From NCBI GenBank assembly GCA_027563935.2, contig CM050453.2, positions 14,474,611 to 14,538,610 on the forward strand: a stretch of DNA of 64,000 bases, read 5' to 3'. The translations under genes and the position numbers were made by a program. Source of the DNA: Costus lasius. Its lineage: Eukaryota; Streptophyta; Magnoliopsida; Zingiberales; Costaceae. Below, one piece after another: positions 25,601 to 35,830 of this stretch (position 1 is the stretch's first letter; each line of letters begins with the position of its first letter). The notes under the pieces are model-generated. The model was given only the letters and a program-made list of their open reading frames with translations, was not told the origin of the DNA and searched no databases.

Positions 25601-28600
25601 CAGTGGCAGTTGAATTGGAATCTGGGGAGTCTAAAGTGGTTAATTTTCTTGCAAGACGTGTTGCTTACAGGTTGGTAGATCCAAATTTCATTTTAATATC
25701 AGAAAGTCATCTGATTGTAGAACTATATGTTTCTGGTATTACTATTTAAATATACTCTGCGCCAAAGTTTCACATAACACATTATATCGTCTAGCAAAAC
25801 TTGATGTTGCATGTTAATTGCTAAGTTTAAATACTGATATGGAGACCACTATCCATCGTTTGTCATATTGTACAGAATTGTTATTCTGCTATGCCTCCAC
25901 ACAGTACGCCGAGAGGCTATCTACTCATCTCAAACAGCTTTCAACCAGCCCTGCCTTTTTGGTTTATCCCACATGGCCTGTTATGCATTTAAAAGTACTT
26001 AATTCTTTTATTGTACTTGGTCAAATAGGACTGAAACTAACTTATATATTTACATTATAGTATCTTACCTAGGAAATAAGAGCTTCTATACTAAGACTAA
26101 GGTTATTTGATTAATAGGAGTCTCTACTAGATCTAAAACAAGTGGCATTTATCTTCGTGGCTCTGCACAAGGTTTAGCTTAAGTCAATGTGGTTTTTCAT
26201 AAAGCTTAAACTTAGAGTGGAAGATATGTAGTATTGGTATGTTGAATGCCATGTGTGTAGCGAAGCTATTATGATCAAAGAATTGTGTTGGGATAGCTAA
26301 GATTGTGTTTGGAACTAGAATTGGCAATGGATTTAGGTAGATATATGAAGAGTTGTGAGTAGAATAAGATAGAATATTAGACAGGACACTAGTTATTTTT
26401 GTATTGCATCTGATCTAAATTGTATTGCCGTTGATGAACTTTTGCCTTATAGGCTTCCTTTAGAACCTCTCTTGATACTATTCTACTATTACATTTACAA
26501 TTGTCTTCGTCTTGGATAGTGTAGGTGAAGTTTGCTTCACAAGTTCATAGTTAGGAGTCATATCGAGTCTCTAAAACATAAGTCTAATATTTTCCCTTCT
26601 ATGTTTTGCACCATCCTCAATAAAATTTAAGGGGTCAACTATAATTTTTCCCTTTTTAATGTCTCAGGTGGGAGTCACGCTTCCTGCCATGGGCTTTTGT
26701 CTACGATCTTTTTAGGTTGCTAGATTCAGTTGGCTTGGTACTATGTCTAGTTGAGTTTGTTGCTGGGAATATAATAGGTAGAGTATTTTTTTTCACACTT
26801 TATCTAATTATATAACCTTACTCGTGCATTAGTCTTTCTGTTGCACCGTATCCTAGTTGTTTGAATATATTGCAATGTAAAGGTGAATCGCTTAATTTGT
26901 CCACGAGTGGTTCATCTTGTTTGACTATAGACCACCATATCAACCTTGCATAAGACAATATAGAGAGGCCTCATTACGATTATGATCTCCCTATAGACTT
27001 CTGAGTCTATCACTAGGAGCAATCTTCCATGACTCCACCTAATGAGTGTGTTACCATGCTTATCAACATTCCCTGATTTAGGAGCCAAATATGATGATAA
27101 ACAGACTTCAAGTGTGATTAGAGACTTAAAAGATTTGATATATATTGAGAGAGCTTGAGATTAGAGAGAGTTCAAAGCTTAGAGATTAAGTTGCAGAAGG
27201 TAAGGGGGTGGATGAGAGTCTAATATGCTGCAACAATAAGAAAAATTGTGGTTATAAAAATGGCTAGCTATTGCTTGGGAAAAACTCTGAATGTCTTGGA
27301 ATGTATTTGTTGGAAGTGATTCAGCTAAGATATACTAACATATTCTGCAGACTTACCGTCAACCATGTATAGATTAATACGGACTAAACCAAGGTCTAGC
27401 CTAAGTCAACCGAACTCTGTGCCTCAGAAATCTGTTGGAGTGGTGTGCACTGAGCACACTGGCGGCTGGCCATCACAAACTGAAAACTTAACAGACTAGT
27501 TAACTGTTTATCACGCTATTGTGTAGAATGCTGCTGTAATAGTATTTTCTTTTTCAAATGAGTGGACGTATATTTAGCAAAATTGCTCGATATTTCAAGA
27601 CCTAAATCTCTTTGGTAGAATGATGACTTGTGAATATTCTACAGATTGAAATAAATCATTATTTAAATTAGGATCTATTTGATTTTTTACAGCAAGAAAA
27701 ATGCCTGTTATTTGCTGCATAAACAAACAGAACCTTCACTGTATGACTTTACTATTGTAGTTTTATATGTTTTGGATAAATGACTGATGTATTGGCTTTA
27801 TCTAGAAGGGCTATTTCATCGAATACAACTTTGTTGGCTCTGTCACATTTATTCCATAAGTTTCCACTGGACTTTCTTTTGTAGCCATGTCAAGTTATTC
27901 CTGATTGTGTTATATATTATTGGTCCAACATACTACAATTTTATTTATTTATTTATCTGTTCTTGATATGTGAAAATGTCAGCAGGATCCCAAACAGAGG
28001 CACACAGTATGATTCACTGAGCATGCTGAAGTATGCTTATTTTATTCATTTCTGATACGCCTTTCTTTTGTAGTGCTATGGGTAGTGTATCACTACTTTC
28101 TGGTCAACCAAAGGAAGGTGTTTATGTCGAAGCACGATCTGAAACTAAAGGTTATTATGAGGAAGCAGCAACTGATAATTTAGGGAATTTCCGACTAAGG
28201 GGTCTACTCCCTGACACAACATACATAGTGAAAGTGGTGGCAAAGGACTATCTTGGAGCCAATTCACTTGAACGGGCTTCTCCTGAATCTATTGCTGTTG
28301 TGGTAAAGTTTACTGCATTTTAATCCCTCTTGATTGAATTTCATATTAGATTGGTTATGAGTGTTTTGGACATGTATCCCAAAAAACTGGAGCATGAAAT
28401 ATACGTAGACTAGGCAAATGGAATCATATTGAATGTGGTTGCTTGATCCAAGTTTTTCAAAACCAGACCGAACTGGTGTTCCAGTCCAAGCTGTACGTAC
28501 CAGACGTGAGGACGTGAGAGCTGCTTTGTGCTGCCGCCACTGAGTTTCTTCCATTGCTTCATCCATGAGAGCAAGTGAAGGTTCATCTACTTGGTGCTCT

Positions 28601-31338
28601 CGAGAGAACGGAGCATGCTTTGTTAGCAGAACTACTTTTGTTTCGTGAGTTGTGTGCGGAGGAAAGTTGCTTCATTTGTGAGAAGGCTAAGTTGAGTTAC
28701 TAGACAACCGAAATCACGGGACCTGCTTCCATTGCTTCGTGCTTCGTGCTCTCACGAGTGGAGTTGCTTTGTCCGCATAACGCTAAGTTGACTAACCAGA
28801 CTAAACCTAAACTGTGAGAGCTGCTTCCATTGCTTTGACCATGAGAGCTGATTTTGCCACTTTGCTTGGGAGAGCTACTTCCACCACTTCGTCTACAACC
28901 ATAAGCCGACGCTTCATCCTTGAGAACTGCTTTTGCAGAGCAACTTCATCCTTGAGAACTGCTTTTGCAGAGCAACGAGCAAAGAGTTTTCTTTCTTCTC
29001 CTCTTCTTCCTCTCCTTTCTTTTTTTCTCTCCCTTCATCCTTGAGAACTGCTTTTGCAGAGCAACGAGCAAAGAGTTTTCTTTCTTCTCCTCTTCTTCCT
29101 CTCCTTTCTTTTTTTCTCTCCCTTCATCTCCTCTTCTTCTGCAGTACCATGCTCAGCTACTACCTTGGTCCATGTACTGGTCCTCTTCTTTCATCACTTC
29201 TCTTCGTCACTTCGCTCCGCACCGCCGCAACATTGGTTCATGTACCAGTCCCTAGTATAAACTACCTGCGGTCTGGTTTTTGTATCCTTGGCCTGCTTAG
29301 TTTACAATATCCAAGTGTTTTGAGGTACAATGAGATGATAATAGTAGAACCAGGTTATGTAAAAGAACCACGATTGTCCAAATTAGTAGTCAGTCATTTG
29401 GAGAACCATTGATATTCTAATATCTTATGGTATAAGGATCAATTGTCTTCATGAATTTTTGGAATCTAAATACATTCAGAAATGTATTATTGGTCACTAC
29501 ATCACCAACACCTATTTATACTGTCATCGGGAAGGTTTGTCTATGTACTCTGCGCTCGCAGGGGGTGGGGGGTGGGGTGGGGAGTGAAAATAGGCAGTAT
29601 TTGGCGCCTTAGTGTGTATAAAAGTAACATCCCAGCTGTAGGGTGTTTTAAAAGAAAATAGGAGGGAACCTAAATATTTATCTTAATTTTTCTTAAATTT
29701 TAATTCAATTTCTAAAAAAATTACCTTCTTTCTTCAAATTCCTCCTATTCTGATCTACGGATACATGGACTTGATGTAACTAAAAGACATAATAGGTTGG
29801 CATCCCACATCTCTACTTTAGATTGGCCTCGTAAACATCTGCATATTTAGCATTATTAGAGATACTATATATTTACAACTGCATATTTAGCATTATTAGA
29901 GATATGGAACATGCTTTGTCTTACACTAACTTATTTCTCAAAGCCTTGTATGAATGGCATCTCTTGTAATCATTAAGAGATGTGCTTGTGACGAGACACA
30001 AATGTATTGTAATCATAGCATTGACTCAACCATCATTTTTATTTAATTGTTTCATTGTTTCATTTGTTTATAAGTTAGATTTTCCTCTTTTTATGAAATG
30101 TTGTGTTACTTGAAAATTATCCATCTTCTGTGTCTTATCAGATGTTCTCATTGTTAGGTCGGGATTGAGGATATTCGAGGCTTGGATTTTGTGGTGTTTG
30201 AGCAACCAGATGTGACAATTTTAAGTGGTCATGTGGAAGGAAACAACATTGAAGCTCTACAGTCACATCTTTCTGTGGAGATAAGATTAGCTAGTGATCC
30301 ATCCAAGATTGCGTCGATATTTCCTTTGCCTCTCTCCTGCTACTTCCAAGTACGTGATTTGCCCAAGGGCAAGCATCTAGTGCAGCTTAAGTCAGGGGTT
30401 CTATCAAATGCTCACAGATTCCAATCCGAGATAGTAGAAGTTGACTTGGAAAAGCAGCCTCAGATTCATGTTGGTCCGCTCAGATATAAAATTGACGAAG
30501 AAAGGCACAAACTGGTGAGATCATTGTGGTTTATAATTTTTATTTAGAATAATCTACTGATCTAGATTATTCGGCTTTGCTGATCGTTAATCTTTGATTA
30601 TTTTATTCAATTCCGTATCCAGATGAACATATATAGTTTCTTTAGCTACCAAGTTGTGTAGTAACAAAATATTAAGTTGATCTTTGAAGTCTATGAAGCT
30701 AAACTCAGTATACCTTCTCGTAAATGAGATAATACCAATGGAACAAGTCAGCTAGGTCTCGCTTAAGATTTGAATTAAGATGTTCGCTTTGCAAACTGTG
30801 TACTTTTTATAGATTGTTTGAAACTAGAAAACAAATTGTAATGTTGAAATTCTCACTCCGAAGTTTCAATGGATTATCTGTTGAATTAAAAAAATATGTA
30901 ATGAAATTCCAATTGATAAAACAGTTAATTGAAATAATTATTTGTCAAACATGCGTGGTAGGAAAGCTGAAACTTGGGAAAATTACCTCATGAAAGCTTC
31001 GCTAGTGATTATACTGAAGAAATGCCACTTTCTATGGAATGACTAAACTAATTCTATTATGAATTGTACAGGAACCGACACCAGCTCCTGTATTCCCTCT
31101 AATTGTCGTAGTGTGTGTCATTGCTCTTTTTGTTAGTATACCAAGGTATGTGTTCATGCATAAGCATCCCTATTCCGGTGGCACCCACCCAAAAACTGTT
31201 TCAATTTCTGAGCATTCTAATTTCTACAGATTGAAGGATTTATACCAGATCGTGGAAGGGATAATTCCGTTGGGAACAAGTACAGCATCCATCAAAAAGG
31301 AACCAAGGAAGCAAGTTTTGAGAAAGAGAGTCCACTAG
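10227..31338 (+). CDS. NOMO: NOMO (nodal modulator) gene, 3' 17 exons; one exon frameshifted
   Basis: Exons: 10227-10355, 13253-13325, 13465-13560, 13633-13710, 17250-17375, 17519-17695, 17859-18059, 18148-18261, 18369-18616, 22564-22609, 22683-22931, 23333-23563, 25579-25670, 28074-28302, 30158-30514, 31072-31145, 31230-31338 (TAG). All phases agree except exon 13253-13325, which has one extra base. The order of conserved words matches plant NOMO: GGRVVDDRG, YDVCGVVR, HGPENVKPQ, VPPGEYR, DSWCWNE, GPLYDDISY, SGEDGYRNNS, FPGSFYLRPLLK, LLSGQPKEGV, LRGLLPDT, FPLPLS-YFQV-DLPKGKHL. The protein is a chain of carbohydrate-binding-like beta-sandwich repeats in the ER lumen with one membrane helix (PVFPLIVVVCVIALFVSIP, exon at 31072) and a short basic cytosolic tail. 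NOMO works with Nicalin and TMEM147 at the ER translocon in animals; the plant role is less known. Visible length is about 875 residues against roughly 1,200 in the family, so the N-terminal third is missing from view. Confidence 0.93.
10356..13252 (+). other. NOMO: NOMO intron, 2.9 kb
   Basis: AT-rich intron with canonical ends (CAG|GTATTG and TTCCCAG). No internal gene recognised. The stretch at 11640-12440 contains several short CAAAACTAG/AAACTGGA-type repeats of unknown nature. Confidence 0.6.
13253..13325 (+). pseudogene. NOMO: NOMO exon with a 1-base insertion (frameshift)
   Basis: The exon is 73 bp. The flanking exons end and start in phase 0, so it should be 72 bp. The annotated frame opens as VTSKQY (family VTSNRY-like) and then hits TAA at 13298-13300. 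From about 13272 the +1 frame reads AISVMKDHYKFNTLENYM, which is the family continuation. The extra base lies in ATACTGCAA (13267-13275), which is not a homopolymer. Splice sites are intact (CCCAG|GTT and ATG|GTGAGT). No other exon in view is damaged. Confidence 0.85.
13711..17249 (+). other. NOMO: NOMO intron, 3.5 kb, with GC donor (GC-AG)
   Basis: The exon ends TTTTGTTTTGAG|GCAAGT and the next begins TGCATGTAG|GTTCCACC, joining FCFE to VPPGEYR in frame. The nearest GT downstream would add four bases and break the frame. GCAAGT is the usual consensus for the minority GC-AG class. The intron carries repeats at 15820-16210 and 16270-16480. Confidence 0.8.
15825..16215. repeat. GC-rich GGTACC/ACCGGT repeat within a NOMO intron
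   Basis: GCCGGACCGGTATGGTACC near 15855 and GGACCGGTACC near 16088 form opposite-facing dyad ends around a GGC/CAG-rich core with GCAGCGGCAGCAGA and a GCGCGCGCCC run. Long spurious frames exist on both strands because of high GC, which is typical of this repeat rather than of a gene. Confidence 0.55.
18617..22563 (+). other. NOMO: NOMO intron, 3.9 kb, repeat-loaded
   Basis: Joins codon AG|A (Arg) between RDT-R and TGQTKK. Contains a TA microsatellite (19673-19698), a TACCAGT-type repeat near 19610, and the GC-rich island at 21050-22345. Donor and acceptor are canonical. Confidence 0.7.
21050..22345. repeat. GC-rich inserted island with CACGGCCGTGA-like dyads and poly-G runs
   Basis: The left part (21060-21450) is purine-rich (GGGAGGGAGG, G-runs at 21264 and about 21383-21398). 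The middle (21480-21900) repeats short dyads such as ATCACGGTCGTGATG, CATCACGGCCGTGACG and CAAGATCATGGC at irregular spacing. A G-run at about 22327-22345 marks the right side. Frames of 60-130 codons exist but are low-complexity (REGG..., DQDH...) with no domain. It looks like a transposon-derived insert in the NOMO intron; the family is not recognised. Confidence 0.5.
23564..25578 (+). other. NOMO: NOMO intron, 2.0 kb
   Basis: AT-rich, with a TACCAACCTTGTACTAGTACTGG repeat piece around 24760-24800. Nothing coding seen. Confidence 0.5.
25671..28073 (+). other. NOMO: NOMO intron, 2.4 kb
   Basis: Splits a Ser codon (AG|T). No exon, RNA gene or clear mobile element recognised inside. Confidence 0.5.
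28440..29285. repeat. TACCAGT-type repeat plus tandem duplication in a NOMO intron
   Basis: Begins with CCAGACCGAACTGGTGTTCC and later has GTACTGGTCC and GTACCAGTCC motifs as in the other members of the family. It contains an 89-bp unit repeated in tandem (28945-29033 and 29034-29122) plus one extra 32-bp piece (28913-28944) with TTGAGAACTGCTTTTGCAG. The rest of the unit is a CT-rich tract. The three similar open frames here are just this repeat read in frame. Confidence 0.6.
31072..31145 (+). other. NOMO: NOMO exon encoding the membrane anchor
   Basis: Encodes 24 codons including PVFPLIVVVCVIALFVSIP, a single hydrophobic helix near the C-terminus that anchors the lumenal repeats to the ER membrane. 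It is followed by an 84-bp intron and by a tail rich in Lys/Arg ending LRKRVH. Confidence 0.85.
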
Positions 31339-31642
31339 AGCAAACTGCTTATTTTTAATGCATTGATGATTTTGGACCTTGGTGCTTGATCCAGTAATAA
31401 TTTTCCTCCACCTCCAATGTAGCCTGTAATTTAGGAAAATTTTTGTACACCTTATTCTTTTACATTTGCTGGCTAATTGAACAACAAATCTTGCCAATCT
31501 CCTAACTTTTTTGGAGGAATACAATTCTGTGTATGACTTTACGTTAGTAACTGACCTTCCTAGAATGTGATACTTTTGAGGACTTGTGGAACTCCGAATG
31601 TAATTGCTAAAGGTTAATAATTGTCTTCTTTTTATTTCTGTA

Positions 31643-31648
31643 AATAAA
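31643..31648 (+). promoter_or_regulatory. NOMO: Possible poly(A) signal of NOMO
   Basis: AATAAA about 305 bp after the stop codon, in T-rich sequence. Plant signals are loose, so this is only a candidate. Confidence 0.3.
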
Positions 31649-32104
31649 TGTGCCATATTTACCACTGTCTCCACTTGTGAGCAATCTATCGGTCACACGT
31701 TAGACCATCAAGTGCACGAGTTAAACCCGCCCTAGCTTGCAAGATGCAATACCGTCAGAAGACTCCATTCGCACTAATCTTCGCCATACACATCTACTTG
31801 TCCTTCGACGTGAATGATTTACTATAAGAACTATAAATAGGAAAACAAATCTGAGCGGGATTTTGCTTTAAAAATTTTAAGTAAGGTTACATTAGACCTC
31901 TTTATTTAGCTTTGAGATTTGTGTTTAGTAATCTCCATCTATATGAATAGATGTCAGCATGAATTTTAATGATAAAGAGTTTAATGTCATCTGCTTAGAA
32001 TTTTTTGGTGGGGTCCCACAGTTATACACTCTTTGGATAATTTATTTATTTGATTGAAAACAAATATTTGGTTGAATTTATGTGGCAAAGTTATTTTGAA
32101 CTTA

Positions 32105-32480
32105 CTGAGGCGGACAAGCACAGATCTTCACGCGTGATGCGCACAAATGGTTGGTGGAAGAATTGGGTTTTGGGTGAATGAGATTGAGTTGATTTAAGAG
32201 AGTTCGACCTAAATAGTTTGATTTGTTCTTAAAAAGGGTGAGTTTAAATAGAATGAGTGGTCCCTCTCTTGGACGAACAAGCTCGACAACGTGCAACTGC
32301 TTGGTGGAGTCCATTGCTTGGATGAAGAAGATGGCGGCGTCCACAATTGGACAAAGTTTATCAGTGACATCCATCGCTTGGAAGAAGCTAGCGGCGGCAT
32401 CCCTAGCTAGGATGAAGCTTCTTGGCAGCTACCATCGCTTGGATGCAGCTGCTCGGTGGTGTCCCTTGGATAAAGCTGAT
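32105..32480. repeat. Repeat with GCTTGGAYGAAGC minisatellite, copy 1
   Basis: The stretch GATGCGCACAAATGG... GAAGAATTGGGTTTTGGGTGA is shared with 45770-45830 and 49755-49815. It is followed by imperfect repeats of about 30 bp around GCTTGGATGAAG and GGCGGCGTCC, shared with 49880-50070. Translated on the plus strand these give LDEA/AWMK-like words, but no protein family is recognised. Confidence 0.55.
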
Positions 32481-33169
32481 ATTTTGATATTTGATGCGAG
32501 GTATATTCTTTTGCTCGGCAACCTATTCCTCTCGGCGTCCATCTCTTTGATGCGAGGTCTTTAGAGATTTGATGCTGGTGATAAATTTTGATAGCCTCTT
32601 AGAATTTTGATGCATGATATTTAAGGATTTGATGCCAAATAGTTTAGGATGTAATGCTATCTTATATTGATGTCAAATATTATTTAAACAATTGAATTTA
32701 ATTGTCATGCTTTCATCGACTCATCCATCTTCTTTCAGTGTTCCTCTCTCTGCAGCGTCCTTTGATCGTGTGCTTACAAGAAATTCAAGAAGACCTCCAA
32801 CAATCAAATTGCCTTGAGTTTAATGACTTGAAATGTCTAGTAAAAATACTTTGTAATATGTATGAAATCATTTTTTTCCTTGTATGAAATTTAATACATT
32901 TAATTAGTCTAAAAATTTATTTTCATTATGAATATATATATATATATATATATTTTCAATGCATATACAAACTTCCGCTTAATAGTACAATATATCACTT
33001 ATAAGCGGTTAACCAACGAAAGCTATAAGCTATTTTACCAAAACAGCTTAAGATTTTTTCAATCTATCAAACCAGCCTTAGTCAAACCAGCTCTAGGTAG
33101 GTATAAGCTCCCGTTGCCCCCAAATTGGCCCAAAATAGTGTGCCCCAATGCTGACAGTTTATGCCCACG

Positions 33170-33525
33170 TTATTGCACACTCCAGTCATGCGGCAGTGCC
33201 GCCTCTGCCTCCTCTCCAGTCTTGACGGGTGCCACCCCCTCGCTGCCTTCGTTGTTCCGCTCACAAGAACCTTCGCACCAGCGTCTGCTGCAGCTTCGGT
33301 GGTGATGTTTTCTTGGTGGTGATGTTTTCTTGGATACCCATGGGATCTTTAGATCCTCTTTCAATGGTATGGCAATGAGATCATCGTCAATAGCAAGCCT
33401 ATTGAGGCTGATCGATTTGAGGGACAACAAGGGAGACAAGCACATTGGGAGAGGATGGCAAGTGGCAGACATGGTGAGGCGAGGGAACAGGATGGCAAGA
33501 GTGACGAGGCAATTGTAAGGAGGAG
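33170..33525 (+). pseudogene. Mitochondrial ribosomal L15 exon 1, broken copy A
   Basis: In the sense frame it reads MRQCRLCLLSSL, then VPLTRTFAPASAAASVVMFSW. A 21-bp duplication (GGTGATGTTTTCTTGG twice) then creates a stop. The frame resumes as IFRSSFNGMAM and SLLRLIDLRDNKGD, the start of mature L15. The glycine-rich L15 core (GRGHKG...GFEGGQ) is lost. It is the only copy located left of the L15 exons 2-4. Confidence 0.7.
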
Positions 33526-33758
33526 ACAAGCAGGATCAAGCAAAGGAGGAGACGAGCAGGATCGGGCGAGCAGAGGGAAAGGTAAAGGTAAAGGGAAAAA
33601 GGTAAGTTCTATTTTTTTTATTTTTTTATCACCTGCCGTGAGCTCAGCCAGCAGGTAAAGATCTACCTTCAAGTGGAAGCATTCAACACGTTGACCCAGT
33701 CAATGCTGCAAAGCCCTGCTGCCAGCTTTTTGGGCTGTGCGCGGCGTCAACGCTACAG

Positions 33759-34290
33759 GTCAGGAAGCACTTTAGGCCTGAGCTGCTTAACAGACTGGAT
33801 GAAATAGTAATCTTTGATCCACTATCGCATGATCATCTGAGGAAGGTGGCCAGACTCCAAACGAAGGATGTTGCCCTTCGGCTTGCCGAAAGGGGAACTG
33901 CTTTGGCCGTTACAGACGCTGCTTTGGACAATTGTGTTGTCTGAATCCTACGATCCAGTACGCACGGTTTAAATTTTGTATCTCCAACTCTTGGACTTAC
34001 AATTTATAGGACTGGAAATTGAAGGAATACTTCCTATTGGGTTTACAGGTCTATGGTACGAGGCCGATTAGGAGGTGGGTTTACAGGTATTGATGCAGAC
34101 CAGAGGAAGAAAGAGTTGTCTTAACAGGGTTGAGAGGAATGGAGGGCTCGTTAATGCTACCACAGGACAGAAATCATAAATATTGATTGAGCTACCCAAT
34201 GGTGCGGTCAAAAGTGATGCTGCACAAGCTGTCAAGAAGATGAGGTTATTGCACGATGAGGAGGATGCAGCCGAGATGGATGAAGCATAA
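33759..34290 (+). pseudogene. HSP101: HSP101 / ClpB1 C-terminal fragment (pseudogene, intron kept)
   Basis: Reads VRKHFRPELLNRLDEIVIF and DPLSHDHLRKVARLQ, then AERGTALAVTDAALD, the C-terminal end of the second AAA+ domain of ClpB/HSP101, the cytosolic disaggregase that works with HSP70. A frameshift and stop (TGA at about 33940) follow. ESYDP then reaches an apparent intron (33958-34048, GTACGC...TTACAG) and VYGTRPIRRW resumes in frame before another stop. GGLVNATTGQKS and SDAAQAVKKMR give the end. At least three stops or shifts are present. The retained intron shows this was a DNA copy, not a processed one. Only about the last 150 of roughly 910 residues are present. Confidence 0.85.
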
Positions 34291-34900
34291 TTTTGTCTCG
34301 GCTGAACATCATTAATGCTGAACTCAGTGCAATTTTTCTTGGGTCTTCGTTTTCTGATCGTCGATGAAGAACATAGTTTTGTATAATTAAATGTTCAATC
34401 ATTTGTCAATCAACATGGCAATTGCATTCAACGTATAAAGTCTTCTTTCAAACATTTTTCCCAGCAATTAAGCAGATATTGATTTCTTGATCACAAATGT
34501 CCAAAACGAAAATAGTATCATAAAAAAAATTTCCATTTGTAAATGCACCTTAATGTCTAAGGGGATGAGTGCACTAGTTTGTGGATTTCAGTGAACTTGA
34601 ATTCTCCGCCTGAGCACACACAAAATCTTTTGCTGAGAAAAAAGAAACGTTGGGCCGTTGGGGAGTTCACTGAGATGAGTAAAAATCACATGGATAAAGC
34701 AAGTGATCAGTTCTATCGAGCATCAAAATACCAGCACTCAACTGAGGTGTTGTGCTTCTGAAACTTAACTGCAGCAATGTTAAGAGTCTCTCGGCATCTA
34801 AAATAATTAAAAGTCGGATGATAACATGAGGCGGTGTTGCGCTCTAGGACGCCGGAGGAACTCGTTCCTCTCGGGTTTTGTTGCTCAATTAAATATAACA
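34291..34900. other. Interval without recognised genes
   Basis: A 60-codon frame (34579-34761) has no recognisable domain and is probably chance. Confidence 0.3.
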
Positions 34901-35336
34901 TCTTTATTATGGAGCTCATATAGCCTTAGATCTTAAGATGTTGATTAAGATAAAACTTTTATATTGATTCTGCATCTCTTTAAGCTAAGTGAGGGTACTT
35001 ACCCACATTGGTTATATGTAAATGTACTCACGCATCAAGGATAAATCAATTGCTATGCTTTCCTTGCATAAAAAGTGCATATACTTTATTATAATGCATA
35101 TAAAGTAAGCAGAAATTTAGCACAGCTACACAGAATCTCAACACCAAAACAAATTAATGCACACCGTTGTTCACATATTTGGTGCATTTCAATTTACATC
35201 ATAATAAAATTTCAGTCCCAAGAAATATAAAATTAGATAACACTAGTATATCCTCCAGTCAGACATAAAATAGCATCGACAGTCTAATAGCGTTAAGATT
35301 CAGAATTAATTTCAAAAGAAGAATAAGGGAACTCAA
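34901..35336. repeat. 3' flank of the Rab fragment, duplicated at 60135-60586
   Basis: Nearly identical to 60135-60586 (same strand), including AAGTGCATATACTTTATTAT and GTTGTTCACATATTTGGTGC. It ends about 60 bp from the Rab stop codon, so it is probably the 3' untranslated and downstream DNA of that gene. Confidence 0.8.
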
Positions 35337-35397
35337 TCTTACAAACCACTAATCCTGCATCACAAAGAGCGCAACTATCAAGTGGCATCAGTATTAC

Positions 35398-35830
35398 TCA
35401 AGTTGAACAGCAGCCAAATTTCTTCATTTTAGAAGCATCGTCTTTCACATTTATTCTTTCACCTTTTATGGGAAGAGAAGTCGCTGCATCATCGCCAGCC
35501 TCAACTGCTTTCTTGCTAACAATGCGGTAAATCTGAGTCAACACTTCTGCAAATGCGTTGTCAACATTTTTTGATTCTAGTGCAGATGTTTCCATGAAAT
35601 ATAAGGATTCCCTCTCAGCAAAATCTTTGCCATCTTCAGTAGGAACAGCAACAAGGTGGCGGAGGTCTGACTTGTTCCCTATAAGCATCACGACTATGTT
35701 AGGAACAGTATGGTCTCTCAACTCCCTGAGCCAACGTGAAACATTCTCGAAGGTAGTACGTCTAGTAACATCATAAACGAGCAATGCACCTACTGCTCCT
35801 CGATAGTAAGCACTTGTGATGGCTCGATAT
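35398..35830 (-). CDS. Rab GTPase (RABA/Rab11 type), last exon only
   Basis: The exon begins after a clear acceptor (CCAATGCAG|ATATCGAGCC), splitting an Arg codon, and runs 143 residues to TGA. It reads [20 protein letters not shown], then GNKSDL (G4 base-recognition motif), ETSAL (G5), and ends KKFGCCST, a double-cysteine geranylgeranylation site. This is the exon structure and C-terminus of plant RABA GTPases, which act in trans-Golgi/endosome to plasma-membrane traffic. The first exon (P-loop, switch I, WDTAGQE) is not seen anywhere between here and the L15 exons at 40.9 kb, so the copy is 5'-truncated or its first exon is very far away. The visible frame is intact. Confidence 0.85.

Noticed and set aside
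28814..29412. Several frames with repeated NCFCRATS words, up to 159 codons
   Set aside because: They are the 89-bp tandem duplication read in three frames, within a NOMO intron.
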